64,000 bases of DNA from Arsenophonus sp052174535 (GTDB lineage: Bacteria; Pseudomonadota; Gammaproteobacteria; Enterobacterales; Enterobacteriaceae), in NCBI GenBank assembly GCA_052174535.1, contig JBQMRQ010000068.1:62001-126000 (forward strand), written 5' to 3'. The notes beneath the pieces were generated by a model. That model saw only the letters and a list, made by a program, of their open reading frames with translations, ran no database searches and was not told the DNA's origin. Within the stretch, counting starts at the first letter, position 1. Every line of letters begins with the position of its first letter. Of this stretch, positions 10,890 to 22,981 are shown piece by piece. The translations under genes were made by a program, and so were the position numbers.

Positions 10890-12259
10890 CAAGATGAACT
10901 AAATATTCTATTTTAGAATAACTTATTGCTTCGTAGATTACTCCAGTAATCTAGTATTTAGCTTATTTTTAGAATCATTAGTGATGTATATGCGAATTCT
11001 ACCCAGTTTTGTAGAAAATCACAAATACCAAATTAAAAATAGCACTCGTAATACAAAAGAGTTTTTCTCCTAATAAACTAGGAGAACAATATTAAAAAGA
11101 AAACAAAAATAGAAAACTTATAGAATAAAAGCATTATAGCGATTAGTGTCAATCTAACTTTTTTTATAAATCTAATCCAAAGCATTTTATAATCAAATCA
11201 ACGCCTATTTCTACACCGATAGAAATAAAAATAACCAACCTTTAATCATTAAAAAATCATAATATAAATTAATTGACTAAATTAAAGTAATAATCAAACG
11301 CTTGCCCGGTAAAATAATTGGCTGAATTCAATATTGAATCAAAGTTACTCAAGCTATAGTCACGTGGTAATAAAAATATAAAATTACATACAATAATCAA
11401 TAATTCTTAGAATTCGATTCTATCATAGTTATCTAGCAACAGAACTAAGTTCTTCGAAAGAAGAAAAGATATAATACATTAAATAGAGAAGAGTCAAGAT
11501 CCTATTCAGTACTAAGATCTAATTCATAACGCTTTAATGCTAACCAAAACATACTAAAATATCAATAATACCAGTGATAATTAGTATCCATAAATTATTC
11601 TAACCACGAATCTATGATAATAAAATGAGAAAAGTGCAAAAGCGATAATAATATTAGCCCGCGCTCCCCCCCATTAATACTTAGATAAGTGAGTATCCAA
11701 AAGAAACCACCATGCTAAAGACCAAAAATAACCAACAATACTGAATTGGCTTCAAAATACGCAATCAACATTGCAGATATAAAAATAAAAAATGTTTTAA
11801 TACTAGACTTGAAATTTCACTAGGAAAAATTTGACTATAGGACTGCAAAAGAAATAGTAAAAACTATTTTAAAAAAAAATAACTACTGTTAGTTTTGCAA
11901 TAAATATCGATTAAAAAATAAATTAATACTGCTCTACTTCATTCATAGTGAATAACGACTCATTAGATCTTTTGGCATCTGTCAAAAACAGGTTTTATAA
12001 ACGATATAATAAACAATGTAAAAACTGACAGATGAACAAAGACATGCAATAATATATTAGTTGATATTATATTAATATCAAATTTAAAAACCAGTAATCC
12101 TATTAATGGAAAATTAAAATAAAATACTAATAAATAAATTAGAGAAAAAAGATATTAAAATTGAAGTCTACTCATTAAATTTTTGATATGTTAGTATCAA
12201 ATTCATATAAGAGAAATAAAGTTCATAATTGATAGACTACCAAATTCCATCATAGTCAT
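10890..12259 (-). pseudogene. wzyE: wzyE pseudogene (ECA polymerase)
   Basis: Relic of the inner-membrane ECA polymerase. The ATG at 12259 gives MTMMEFGSLS. The middle (about 11,350-11,700 reverse strand) reads GG.[9 protein letters not shown]-like, CFG.H.SVM, LTLLYLMYY.FSSFEELSSVAR, and LNSANYF further down. These parallel the [49 protein letters not shown] and MVLNSANYFTW segments of WzyE. The reading frame changes many times. Without it ECA chains cannot be polymerised. Confidence 0.82.
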
Positions 12260-12261
12260 TA

Positions 12262-13325
12262 TTGCTCTCCTGTCTATATTAATGTAGCTTGTAATACATT
12301 AATAAAATAAGCTTGAAATCTATTAACTTCTATTCATTAACATCATTTTCTGTAAAATCCTTCCAGTTCTCGTTTATCTAATTCATCATTATAAAATAAA
12401 AAAGATATACGCTGTTCAATAAGATTCTGGTAAAAATAATTTTTACGGCTAATAATAAAAGGAATTATAAACGTAAATTAATAGAACAATGTATCTTATA
12501 TCTTGCTTATAATTTTAAAAAATTAATCTAAATCAGAACAGTCCAAAGTGCAGTAAAGTTACATAATTATTAAAAGCCATTTTTCCTTAATAATTATCAT
12601 TTTTTATTAGGAAATAATTTCCTGTAGCCTATATAACTTTCGCAAATATATACTTAATTATTAACATGATATTCCAATAAGAATAAAATTTCGACCGGCT
12701 AATCCGCAAACTGCTTTTTGATTATTAGTAACCATTCAACATGTTGATTAAATTTATTACCTGAGTTTACCGAGTAAAATTTTTATTTTATTAATTTGAT
12801 CAATTAATTTTTATAAATAGTTTAAAGCTATTTCTATTTAGAAAGAAAATAGAGCAGTATTATTGGTATAATTAGGTTTAACTGAGAAAAATAATTAAAA
12901 TTCCTCGTATAGTAAAAGCATCTCCTACCGGCCGTTTAAATATTAAACGCCGAAATTAATAAAATAATTTAAATTTTAATAAAAAGTGATTCATCATAAT
13001 AGATGAACACATAAATATACCATAAAATTATTGTTGATGGATAATTACTAATAATGATATCAATCAAGTTTATACATTAAACTAACCATAAAAAGAATTA
13101 CAATTTCTATCTGATTTTGTTTATATAGTGATAACTTTAAGAATCGCTTTTATCAAATTTATTAATACATAGTTGTGAATAGCATGATGCTAGAGTGAGA
13201 TCACAGTTCAGAACCTTAAATTGTCTATTTTAAGTCATAATAATATTAATAAAAATAAAACATCCTTAAAAAATTCTAACACTCTCTGATTATGATATAG
13301 CATATCAGAGCTAATACATAAATTA
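12262..13325 (-). pseudogene. wecF: wecF pseudogene (Fuc4NAc transferase)
   Basis: Relic of TDP-Fuc4NAc:lipid II transferase. Reverse-strand pieces are VLALICYIIIRVLEFFKDVL (for [21 protein letters not shown]), FFYG.FN..T.LISLLVI.HQQ.F (for [26 protein letters not shown]) and FKLFY.FRRLIFKR (for YKLFYPLRRLAQKR). The C-terminal half is hard to follow. It sits directly between wzxE and wzyE relics. Confidence 0.78.
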
Positions 13326-13334
13326 AAATTTTTA

Positions 13335-14565
13335 TCTTTGCCTGCGGTAAAGATAAAATATATCACTATAAAGAATAATATAAACAATATAAGTTACTAT
13401 TTAAGTTTGTAGGCAACACTTTAAACGTCGTAAATTAGCTTTAATCAATAAAGAAATCCATTAACAACACAAAGTAAGTTACTTCTGTTAATTATAAAAC
13501 TGTAATGCGGCATTAGCAATAACTAAAAAAATAAAAACATAAGTGCCTAATTTCAATAGATTAAGCAATATTAACTGGTAAGAAAAGAGATCGAAAATTG
13601 CGATAAGCTTATCTGAAAGCAGTCAAATTTCAGATCTCGTACTATCCATATAGTAAAGATGACTATCGCAACCACTGAAAAATAAACTTTAAAAGTTTAA
13701 ACCTTTTACGCTAATCTTATTTTTAAGCTACAATTTATTCTAAGGATAGTATAAATAAACAGTAAACTACTGTAATAAACTGTAAATAAGCATCTGAAAT
13801 ACTATTCACTACATCCCAATATTTATCTCATTCCAACTATATCTCTTAGCCAATAATTTGCTTATCTTAATATAAGCAACCGGTAATATAACTAAAGTTT
13901 TTAATACTATTAAAACGAATTTAGTTAAGTGATAATAAATAACAGTATTTCAGTTTAGTTTAAAATATAACTAATTTATAGCTGCTTATGCCTAAGATCA
14001 TGATCACTACTGGCGCAATAATTAATACAGGAATTAAAGGTAATCTTATTACCGCTCCTTGACAACCCACTTAATCTAAAATAAAAATAAGTAATCAATT
14101 ACATCTACTAAGCTACAGACTATAATTGATAGTATATTACCTTTCGCATCATGATAACCTTTTAATATTGCCAAAAAGTAATTCACATAAGTGATCTCCA
14201 TTTACATTAATACTAAGGTATAAATAACTATGTATTAATGCGTATTAACACATAGATGCCAGACTGATAAATCAACTAAACAGTAAAAATAAATATCCAT
14301 AGGATTAAAACCCTAAAATAATTGATCATGAGGAGCCGACAATACAGCGCTTAACTTTATTAGCATCTGATGTATTTAGTAATATATTTAATCATACCAT
14401 TAAAGATCCAGATTCACCAAATAAAACACTCAGTACAATAATCAGTTGACGAAAATTTTTTCGACTAACTAATACCACTAAGATTAAAAGAAACAATCAA
14501 TAATTTGATTATGACTAATCCTATCCTAATTTTTTCAAAATTGAACAGCTATTTAAATAAACGCT
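13335..14565 (-). pseudogene. wzxE: wzxE pseudogene (ECA lipid III flippase)
   Basis: The reverse strand carries FRQLIIVLSVLFGESG, a piece matching KYVAQYH..RRVVGTSSAMVLGF, RLPLIPVLIIAPVVIM (for GLALIPALVVIPAAIM), and near the end VLKLGTYVLFF and LTEVTYFVLLM (for VLKVGAYVFGY and LAEVSQFTLLM). This is the order of the flippase WzxE. Stops and frameshifts are frequent. Immediately downstream of intact wecE. Confidence 0.85.
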
Positions 14566-14579
14566 TTAGATAAAATCTA

Positions 14580-15710
14580 TTAAGCAAAAAAAGATTGGAT
14601 TTGATTAATCACTTGCTGCTGCTCTTTATCAGTAAGATTATAAAATATCGGTAAACGAACTAAACGAACACTTTCTTTTGTTGTATAGTAATCATTACCG
14701 TGAAAACGGCCAAATTTATAACCTGCTGGACTAGAGTGTAAAGGAGCATAATGAAATACTGACAAAATATTTGCTGTTCGCATATGCTTATTGAATGCAG
14801 TTCTTTGTTTAATATCTTTCAATTTGATATAGAACATATGAGCATTATGTTCTAGATCTACTGGTATAACAGCTAACTCTAATTTACCGATTTCAGCGAA
14901 TGGTTTAAGTACCTCATAATATTTTTTCCATAATGCTAGCCTACTCTGATTAATTTTATTCGCCTGTTCTAATTGCGCCCATAAATAAGCAGCTTGCAAC
15001 TCTGACATTAAGTAACTGGAACCAATGTCTTGCCATGTATATTTATCAACTTGGCCGCGAAAAAACTGACTGCGATTTGTGCCTTTTTCCCGCACAATTT
15101 CTGCTCGCTTAATAAGTGAAGGTTCATTGATCAGTATAGCCCCTCCTTCTCCACCAGATGAGTAATTTTTTGTTTCATGGAAACTATAACAACCAATATG
15201 CCCTATCGTACCAAGCGCTCGCCCTTTATAAGTAGACATAACACCTTGAGCCGCATCTTCAACAATATAAAGATGGTATTTTTTTGCTAATCCCATAATG
15301 GTATCCATTTCACAAGCCACACCAGCATAGTGAACAGGAACAATAGCACGAGTTTTATCCGTGATTGCTGCTTCAATTTTATTGTGATCCATATTCATGG
15401 TATCAGGACGTATATCGATAAATACAATCTTTGCGCCTCTTAGCACAAAGGCATTAGCGGTAGAAACAAAAGTAAAACTTGGCATAATGACTTCATCGCC
15501 AGGTTTAATATTAAGCAAAATTGTCGCCATTTCTAAAGATGCAGTACAAGAAGGTGTCAACAACGCTTTCAAACACTGAAAATGCTTCTCTATCCACCTC
15601 TCACAACGCTGAGTAAAATGACCATTACCAGATAACTTACCAATCTGCATAGCTTCTTGGATATAATTTAATTCAGTACCAATAACCGGTGGTTTATTAA
15701 AAAGGATCAT
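14580..15710 (-). CDS. wecE: WecE/RffA, dTDP-4-keto-6-deoxyglucose aminotransferase
   Basis: PLP-dependent aminotransferase of the DegT/DnrJ/EryC1 family that makes dTDP-Fuc4NH2 for ECA. The start at 15710 gives MILFNKPPVIGTEL and exactly 376 residues, the length of E. coli WecE. The frame stays open 22 codons further up, but that extra part resembles the WecD C-terminus. Visible motifs are TPSCTASLEMA (cofactor phosphate region), VPVHYAGVACEMD, VEDAAQGV, and FHETKNY with the PLP lysine near residue 181. GTNRSQFFRGQVDKYTWQDIG and the C-terminal PAGYKFGRFHG follow. Identity to E. coli is plainly high and no key residue is missing. Every other gene of its pathway in this cluster is a pseudogene, so its substrate would not be made here. 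It may be a late survivor or may have another use. Confidence 0.96.
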   Translation of the reverse strand: MILFNKPPVIGTELNYIQEAMQIGKLSGNGHFTQRCERWIEKHFQCLKALLTPSCTASLEMATILLNIKPGDEVIMPSFTFVSTANAFVLRGAKIVFIDIRPDTMNMDHNKIEAAITDKTRAIVPVHYAGVACEMDTIMGLAKKYHLYIVEDAAQGVMSTYKGRALGTIGHIGCYSFHETKNYSSGGEGGAILINEPSLIKRAEIVREKGTNRSQFFRGQVDKYTWQDIGSSYLMSELQAAYLWAQLEQANKINQSRLALWKKYYEVLKPFAEIGKLELAVIPVDLEHNAHMFYIKLKDIKQRTAFNKHMRTANILSVFHYAPLHSSPAGYKFGRFHGNDYYTTKESVRLVRLPIFYNLTDKEQQQVINQIQSFFA

Positions 15711-15714
15711 GTCA

Positions 15715-16400
15715 TTCTCAATAGAACTATAAGCTATACTTCCAATTTGTGCACCCATCTGCGAATACAGATACATAACAACAATATTACTGATTTGAGT
15801 TTCTATCCTTAATCTCTACAATCCTTTCTGCTTACACACCATTTGCATACTGCTGTTAATAATTATTTAGCAACTCCTTTTTCCTAATAAGCTAAATCTG
15901 TGGATAATATCCCAATACGCACTTCTTTTTTCAACTAGAAGCTCCTAATGTTGATAAAGTCGTAATATTCCCCTACCTGTTTATTAACTAATAAACAAAG
16001 ATCATCAAAAATACCTTTAATAGTTTTTCAAGCCAAAATTAGAATAAAAACAGGAATTATCTCTCAATGATACTAGAGAAGAAGGCAAAAACGGCTATGT
16101 GAAAAAGCTGTATCTGCAAAATATTTTTAATTTTCAATATTTTTAATCGCTACATCTAAATCTAAGCTATGATTTTTGCCATGCTAGCCATATTCAGATA
16201 AAAATTGACTTTTTTACCTTCTAGCAGCCAAAACTCATATCTAAAGTTATATCAATCAATTTAGTATCCGCAGTAATAATTTTAACCTACATAATCTCGT
16301 AGTCAATAAATTGACTTAATAAAATTATTAGCATATTGAATATAAAATATAATTTACCAATTTTACGGTTAAAAATCACTTTTTTAACTGAGTTCAATAT
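15715..16400 (-). pseudogene. wecD: wecD pseudogene (Fuc4NH2 acetyltransferase)
   Basis: GNAT-type acetyltransferase relic. The reverse strand gives VKIITADTKLIDITL then WLLEGKKVNF (for [30 protein letters not shown]), a RIGILS stretch, and at the very end YSQMGAQIGSIAYSS. The last reads as the WecD C-terminus YIQSGANVESTAYWLY. This last piece is in frame with wecE and has lost its stop. The body is broken by frameshifts. Confidence 0.78.
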
Positions 16401-16409
16401 TGTGCTTTT

Positions 16410-17290
16410 CAACCATGCAGAAAATCCTGTAAATATTTATTATAATTAGTTTATGCCAGTTTTTCTGCTTATTTTTTATCTGTTTATCCGTTAACCAACT
16501 ATTCTATTATGTCAGACGGATTTCTTCCAGAGAAGCGATTTTAAATTACTGCCGTTTCTGAATAGTTTTCACAAACGTATTCACTTTAATAAAGCTGTCA
16601 TCAGTACAGTAATCATAACTAGGCAAATCCATGACCTAATAGCTAAACTTTAGCTCACTACAATCAAGATATATTTAATTCATACAGATAATATCTTCAC
16701 CCTACGTGGTGAAGTTTAATTTGTTTAATATCATTAATTATTTGATTATCATAAAAATAGACACCAGTAACTGACCCAATTAAATTTAGGTTGCTGGGAC
16801 CTTTCTTCAATAGAAAACACTCTAAACTATTCATCAAATTCAACTACCATAAAATGTTTATAATCAATCACCTAATATACAAAAATTGTTGCTTTTGATT
16901 AACGAATAAAATCTCAATTTCAATTTAAGGATAAAAACCTGTCTAAATAAATATTTTACCTACTTTCAAACAGAAAGAATTATCACACATGATTTTTTAC
17001 CGATCAAAAATAAAAATATCTGCTTAAATCCATCTGACTATGATTTGTACGACATAATTGAAATAAACACTAAAAATCCTCATTCTCGCTAAATAAGCGC
17101 TGATAATCAGATAGATCTTCAAGTATGAAAATAATTAATATTTCTCTAATATCAGATAATATTAGCACTTAAAACAGATAGTAAATCATCGGCTTGTTAT
17201 ATAAGTAACAGGTTCTTTAGAGATACCATTGCATAATAGAGTATGAATGGATTTCAGAACTACTAGCCAAAACAATATCTCTTATCATCT
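16410..17290 (-). pseudogene. rffH: rffH pseudogene (glucose-1-phosphate thymidylyltransferase)
   Basis: Relic of the dTDP-glucose-forming enzyme. Reverse-strand segments MVVEFDE.FRVFSIEE and QQPKFNW match the RFGVVEFDDNFRAISLEEKPKQPKSNW stretch. GHGFA.LDYCTDDSFIKVNTFV and KTIQKRQ.FKIASLEEI match GRGFAWLDTGTHDSLIEASTFV and QTVEKRQGFKIACLEEI. Several stops. Normal operon position between rffG and wecD. Confidence 0.85.
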
Positions 17291-17309
17291 TTCCTCATTA
17301 TCTATTATA

Positions 17310-18400
17310 TTGCAATTCCTAAACGTTCACATGCATATAAACCATTTTATAGATGGGTGCAAACGATTTATTGCTAAAATACCATTCAACAGTTTTGTAA
17401 ATACCTGATTTGAAGCTATCTTCTGCTTCTATCCTAACTATTGTTCTATTTTGCTAACATCCAATAGCATAATGCATATTATAACCTGGATGATTAGCGA
17501 GATATGTGATTAAATAAGGATAGTTAGTCATCCTTCAAGACTTAATCGGACATAATTCTTCTAGAAGGCACCAATTATGTTTACCATATCAATATTTTAC
17601 GTTCATTATATCCAGAAAAATATTATAAATCTTGACTAGATCTGCTTGACTAATAACTAAATGTAATGCACGGACATGATATTCAACATACAACCAATCA
17701 CCTTTATGTTCACCTTAACCATAAATAGATAATGATTTATCAGCTATCACGCTCAAAATCATTAAAGGAATTAATTTTCAGAATAGTATGATAAAGATCA
17801 TAATCAATTAAGTAATTGGTCACCAAAATTAGTAATCCATAAGTACGATCCCAGACTATATGACTGAATGATTACTCGGAAGTCTTTAAAACTAAATAAG
17901 AGCGGGCCTATTATTACTTGCTATTCATAATAAGTTATTTCTGTAAATAACCTTCAACTTCTATGAATATCACCATAAACCATTTTCATTAGTAAATATA
18001 ATGAAAAGAAAATAATTGTTTTTTGCTGGCTTAAATGATTTCAATAATTACAAGGTGCCTTCAATAAAATAAATATTAACAACATTGGTTTCAATAAAGA
18101 CGAGCTGATCCATCGATCGGTCAATCGATATGACTTTCTCCTGCTAAATGGCTAATAACGGCATTAAGTTGATATTTCTGAAAAATCTTGTTAAATGGAT
18201 ATCTATTATAAATATTTATTTAAGCAAAAACATAGCGATAGCTTCTATCACTGATCCTAATAATGCTAGATTACTAGCATAAGTCAAACTATCAATAACT
18301 AATACACTATCATTAGTATATTCAATAATATAATAAATAACTCCAAAACCGATAAAGATAGATACACACCAGTAATTAAAATATGTTTCAACGCCATACT
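17310..18400 (-). pseudogene. rffG: rffG pseudogene (dTDP-glucose 4,6-dehydratase)
   Basis: This enzyme makes the 4-keto sugar that is the WecE substrate. The reverse strand reads IDGSARLY.N (for SIDGPAAFIETNIVG) near 18,100. The C-terminal stretch is LITYLANHPGYNMHYAI then EAEDSFKSGIYKTVEWYFSNKS (for LITFVADRPGHDLRYAI and [20 protein letters not shown]). Frames shift repeatedly, so no active enzyme is expected. Confidence 0.86.
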
Positions 18401-18409
18401 TCTTTAGTA

Positions 18410-19400
18410 TTAACTACCCATTTTTATCGAATTTATTCACCCTTAATCACCTTAAATTATTTATATTATACCAATAACAAGATAATATCTGTATTAGTAA
18501 CTATTACAGTATAGACCCCAATTGCTAAAGACATTTTAGTGCCTTTGGCAATTAATTAATATTAGGTTCTGCTACTTAATTGATATAGGTATACCAATCA
18601 AGAATCATTTTAATTATTTGTATAGTGATATTTTCTCGTAAATCATCAATATCTAGTTTAAAAGCAAGGCCGAAATACGTAATTTTAATTTTATTTGCTC
18701 GTTTATCTATATTGGTTAAACAACCGACTATACTGTCTCAATCTGATAGCAACCTAAATTAACTTGCTATAATTTTATATATTCAGCTGTTTTGAGATTA
18801 GTAATCATACTTTTACTGATAAATAAAATACTATATTATAGCCTGACTTGCTGAGATAATTTCATCATTACATTAGCAATAACCGAATGTATTCGATCAA
18901 CTCAAACGTGATGTTATCTAATAAAAATCGTTAAAGACAACAAGCAATATTAATATTTAAATTTCTACACTGTTGCTGTGGAAATATCAGATTAGATCGT
19001 ATAGCTGGTATTTGCTGTGCAATTTTCTTAGTTACTCCAGGCAGTGAAGTAAACTCTAGAATAATCAAATTACTTCTTTCAAAAAATATGTATTAATTCT
19101 ACCTCTTTTATAATATCAAAGAATTAGGCTTTGATCGTCTTTAAACGCTGAAAACCGTAATTTAAAATATATCTGCCTTTTGAGGTGTAGTGAACACTTT
19201 TAAATAGTCAACTTATATAGCCTATTTTTATTATTTTATCTAAAAAAATTCAATAATATTGAATTGTATCTTAATTAATCGTATCAACAGCATGTTGCTT
19301 AATATCACAACCCACAATAAATTTTTTCTGCTGAGTAGAGAAAGCAGGAGCGGTTGGTAAAATCCAATTTAATCTAAATTAATAACAGGAATAGTTTTAA
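18410..19400 (-). pseudogene. wecC: wecC pseudogene (UDP-ManNAc dehydrogenase)
   Basis: The N-terminal part is clear on the reverse strand: LPTAPAFSTQQKKFIVGCD then IKQHAVDTIN (for LPTAAAFASRQKQVIGVD and INQHAVDTIN). The C-terminal part shows a reading like HQLPKKLTGLCTLAQLDEALATADV, followed by FKVIKG. At about 990 bp it is shorter than the usual 1.26 kb, so internal deletions have occurred as well as frameshifts. Confidence 0.82.
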
Positions 19401-19409
19401 AGCACATGA

Positions 19410-20515
19410 TAATCCAGCTAATTTGTTTTCAATGCTTTAAGAGTTCGATAGCAAGCTTTATCATTATCGTAATTTTATGATCCTGGGTTATTTTTGTAAC
19501 ATACTCATACGTTAGTAATTATATTACGTTTAAATAATTTTTTCTGTTTGTTGTACCAACTAAACATATCTTACTAACTTCAACCACTTCAGGTAGCTCA
19601 GTAATATCAAGACGTTACCAATATTGGCTTGCCTTAAGTTACATTTTCTTTTTGAATACCACCTAAATGTATCAGGATAAACTAAGCGGTATTCATTAAA
19701 TGAATGAAAGGTAAATAATCCTATGGATCAATTAGGATTCTATTATTAATACCCTGCCAATATACCTTTGAACTGGTTCGCTGATCTTAGGATTCAGATA
19801 AACAAAATAGACAATTTAAATATCAGTATAATTTTAATAATTTCAGCTAATACATAAAATATATTCAAACCCACTACTAAAACTTTCCTATCAATATCCT
19901 GTAATTAACAGCATTTTTATTTTTGATCAAGAAAATATTTTGAACAGCAAAAGGCTTGCTCGTATTGTGCTATCATTCATAACTTTATTATGCACTCAGG
20001 ACAATACATCCTATTACGGTTTTGCCAGTAATAAAATACGATGAGAAAGGGGATAGATTGATGCTATAAATTTTTTATGAATAACTCGATAGGTGAAAAT
20101 AATACATTACTAAATAACTGACAATTTTACGACCTTCCCCCTTCTGTACAAGGACAATATAATTTATCGGTACGCAATCCTGCTTCAACATATTCAACCA
20201 GAATTATACTGATAAAAAACAATCAGATGGTTGTCATCATGGTTACTATATCAGCATGAACTAATACTGCATCTGATTTAAAAGATAAAAAATACTAATT
20301 TAATTTCTTCAAAAATACGACAGGTATTATTTGATTAAATCTTCTCCCGGTATCATAATATCTATATCATTATCAGATATGATCTGAAAAATGTGCAAAA
20401 CCTGAGCAATAACTACTCTATATTGTTCAGTTATTCGAACTTTCGATTAAAAATCTTATCGTGTATCAAAGCATACGCCAGCTAAATCATTTTTATGTCT
20501 TCATGACAAACACTA
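19410..20515 (-). pseudogene. wecB: wecB pseudogene (UDP-GlcNAc 2-epimerase)
   Basis: Reverse-strand pieces include VCFDTR / KVRITEQYRVVIAQVLHIF and DNDIDIMIPGEDL (for VCVTAQHREMLDQVLKLF and DYDLNIMQPGQGL), a VEAGLRT-like piece, and the C-terminal LPEVVEVSKICLVGTTNRKN. Broken by stops. Non-hydrolysing epimerase that forms UDP-ManNAc. Confidence 0.82.
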
Positions 20516-20649
20516 AAGATAGTCTATTACTTTATAGTGACTTTTTATGTTAATTTTATTTTAGTATAAAAATATATTATTAATATTAATTTTATTTTCA
20601 TAATTTGTTGAAGTCCTCTTTTTTGCTATATATTTAGCAAATAATTAGA

Positions 20650-21735
20650 TATTACGTATTAGCAAAGTCATGTCTATGTCACTTAGGACACCAATCATTC
20701 GAAAATGACCATCATTAATCCTGAACGACAGCTATCCTGTTTAACGAGATCTTCTAATGTTTATATATTGATAAGTTTAAAATTATTCTCGAGATCGATT
20801 TGAGATTTAATACTAACGATTTAATACTAACATTACTATGTTTTAATTATGATCTTATCATAATTAAACTCTGTTTCCTATAATATTTTAATTTGCACTT
20901 GTAATAAGGAAGTATATAATAGAAATATTTCTAAATCATATAATTAATCAATAGGTACATCAATTTTGATATATGAAACCACCTTGGTTTTTGTAATTTT
21001 TAACGATTGCTATAGATCAATTTAAACGTCATTCATAATTTATATTTATAGCATTTCCTAACATTTAATTAATGCTTTTAAAGACTGTTCTTTTGCTTTT
21101 CTCTAAACGTCTTTAATCTGTTCATTAACATTAAAACTACTTTTCTTTTTAGCAAAAGAAATATATTCACGCAATAATTAGCTTGCATCACGGAAGCCAT
21201 TTTAGTAATTAATTTAACATTATCATTAACTATCTTGTTATCATTTTTAAAGTGAATTGAATATTATTAATTAATTCATCAAGTAATGCAGATTAATCCT
21301 TAATATTTTCTTATATATATCTTTGATAGTAATCACTTTTTAACAAAAATTTTTATCTGGCATCATAAGAGCCCATTTAAGTAGTAAATTTTTAATAAAC
21401 CTGATTTTAAATCATTAGCAATTGATTATCTTATATTTCATTAATATGCGAATTCAAATTTTGCAAAAATTGTTGTTAGGAATAATATCCCCTAAATTAT
21501 TAACTGTAGTAAATCAGTAACAGTATTACCATACCATTCTTATGGTATCATCTAAGAAATTATCAATACAAGAGCTATATAAAATAAATGCTAAAAGATA
21601 ATCCATGTTTATTCCCATCATAGCGCACTAAATAAACATTTAATATCTAATCCATGCTCAATAAATTGAGAGTAAGAATTAGATTTAAGTTAGGTTTCTA
21701 CTTTGTTATTAACAAAAAACTCTTTTAAACATTTC
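20650..21735 (-). pseudogene. wzzE: wzzE pseudogene (ECA chain-length regulator)
   Basis: Polysaccharide co-polymerase relic. The segment TVNNLGDIIPNNNFCKI on the reverse strand matches TVNMLGGYYSQQQFLRNL. It is followed by pieces for LASWDTRREFWLQTDYYKQR (as LKWALMMPDKNF and DYYQRYI), SALLDELINNIQF, and NDNVKLI. Highly A+T-rich, many stops; the last quarter is not recognisable. Confidence 0.78.
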
Positions 21736-21759
21736 TGTTATTTATTTTTATACTATTTA

Positions 21760-22790
21760 TTTTTATACATTTCATTGAGGTTTAACAGGTTTTCAAATGC
21801 GTTACTTTTCAAGCAGATCTAATACAATATCCATAGGATAGCAAATGTAAGAAAAAATAATTCCAATATCGCCATTCAGCTAATAAAAGTTAAACGTTTA
21901 CCGAACATACCTATTGTTTTTAAAAACAACTACTATCAAAGTCATCAAGATAAAGCCTGACTTGAAGTAAAACCTTAAGGCATAATAAAATAATGAATAA
22001 TAATAATTCAAAAGATAGTCACTAATTTAATTGAAGATTGCTCATCTTATATCGACATCAACAACAACTAAAAAATAGTAAAATTAATTAATAATACTAC
22101 CATATTTCCATAATTATTTTTTAATATTTTCTAAATAAACCTAAATTCAATAATATATAAGAAAGAATGGGAGCAAATAATAGAAAGACACTAAAAAGCT
22201 AATACCATATTGCTATTTTGATAAAGCAAAATATCTAATAAGGGAAAAACACAATAAAGATCAACAAGATGATCATCAAATACCATCAACCATGTTAAAA
22301 ACATTAACTACGCCATAAACAGAAAATAATGTTACTAAATAACTTAAATTCTCTAATATTACTTACCATTAACCTAAAACATAACCTAAGTTATCTAACG
22401 TTAGATCGGCAAAATAAATCATGACTACCACAACAATCGCTTGAACAGTTTCTTGAACTTTAACACTAATATCAAAGCGATCATCTAATGCTACAATAAA
22501 TATAAAAATTTCACTATAAATCAAATTCAACCATTTATGTTGAATAAATTCAGGTATAAGTCATAAATGCTAATTCAATACTAAAAATCATAATACCACC
22601 ATTAAGAGAAATTTCTTCCTAGTATTTTTCAGTAATTAAATTCACCTACTAAACCAAAGTTTTTATATTCTCTTGCAAAGAGTATAAAATTATAAAAAAT
22701 AAGAAAACGTTGATTAGTAAATTTACTATATGCCAATATTTAGTATCTTATAATTTTTATAAATCATCCACTACGTCCTTTTCCATGGAC
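21760..22790 (-). pseudogene. wecA: wecA pseudogene (undecaprenyl-P GlcNAc-1-P transferase)
   Basis: First enzyme of ECA (and O-antigen) assembly. Clear reverse-strand segments are YKNFGLVGEFNY, the cytoplasmic-loop motif IVALDDRFDISVKVQETVQA (near identical to the family), FADLTLDNLGYVLG, and VTLFSVYGVVNVFNMVDGI. The last still shows the NMVDGIDG motif up to a stop. A C-terminal hydrophobic tail near 21,800 follows. Frameshifts break it. Confidence 0.88.
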
Positions 22791-22928
22791 AAACTATAAG
22801 TCTACTTTAAGTTAGTGTATATGTAATAATAAGAATAACAAAATACTTCTATCATTTTCGCATCGCTTATTAATAAACAAAATCTCTATCAAAATAGATA
22901 TTATTAGATAATAGTAAAAAAATAAAAT

Positions 22929-22954
22929 AAAGCGCCACATAAAAATGGCGCTTT
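22929..22954 (-). terminator. rho-independent terminator after rho
   Basis: Inverted repeat AAAGCGCCA ... TGGCGCTTT with an 8-base loop. On the minus strand the second arm runs into ATTTTATTTTTT. It sits 28 bases past the rho stop codon. Confidence 0.85.
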
Positions 22955-22981
22955 TTAGTTAATCATTAAACAATGAGAACT

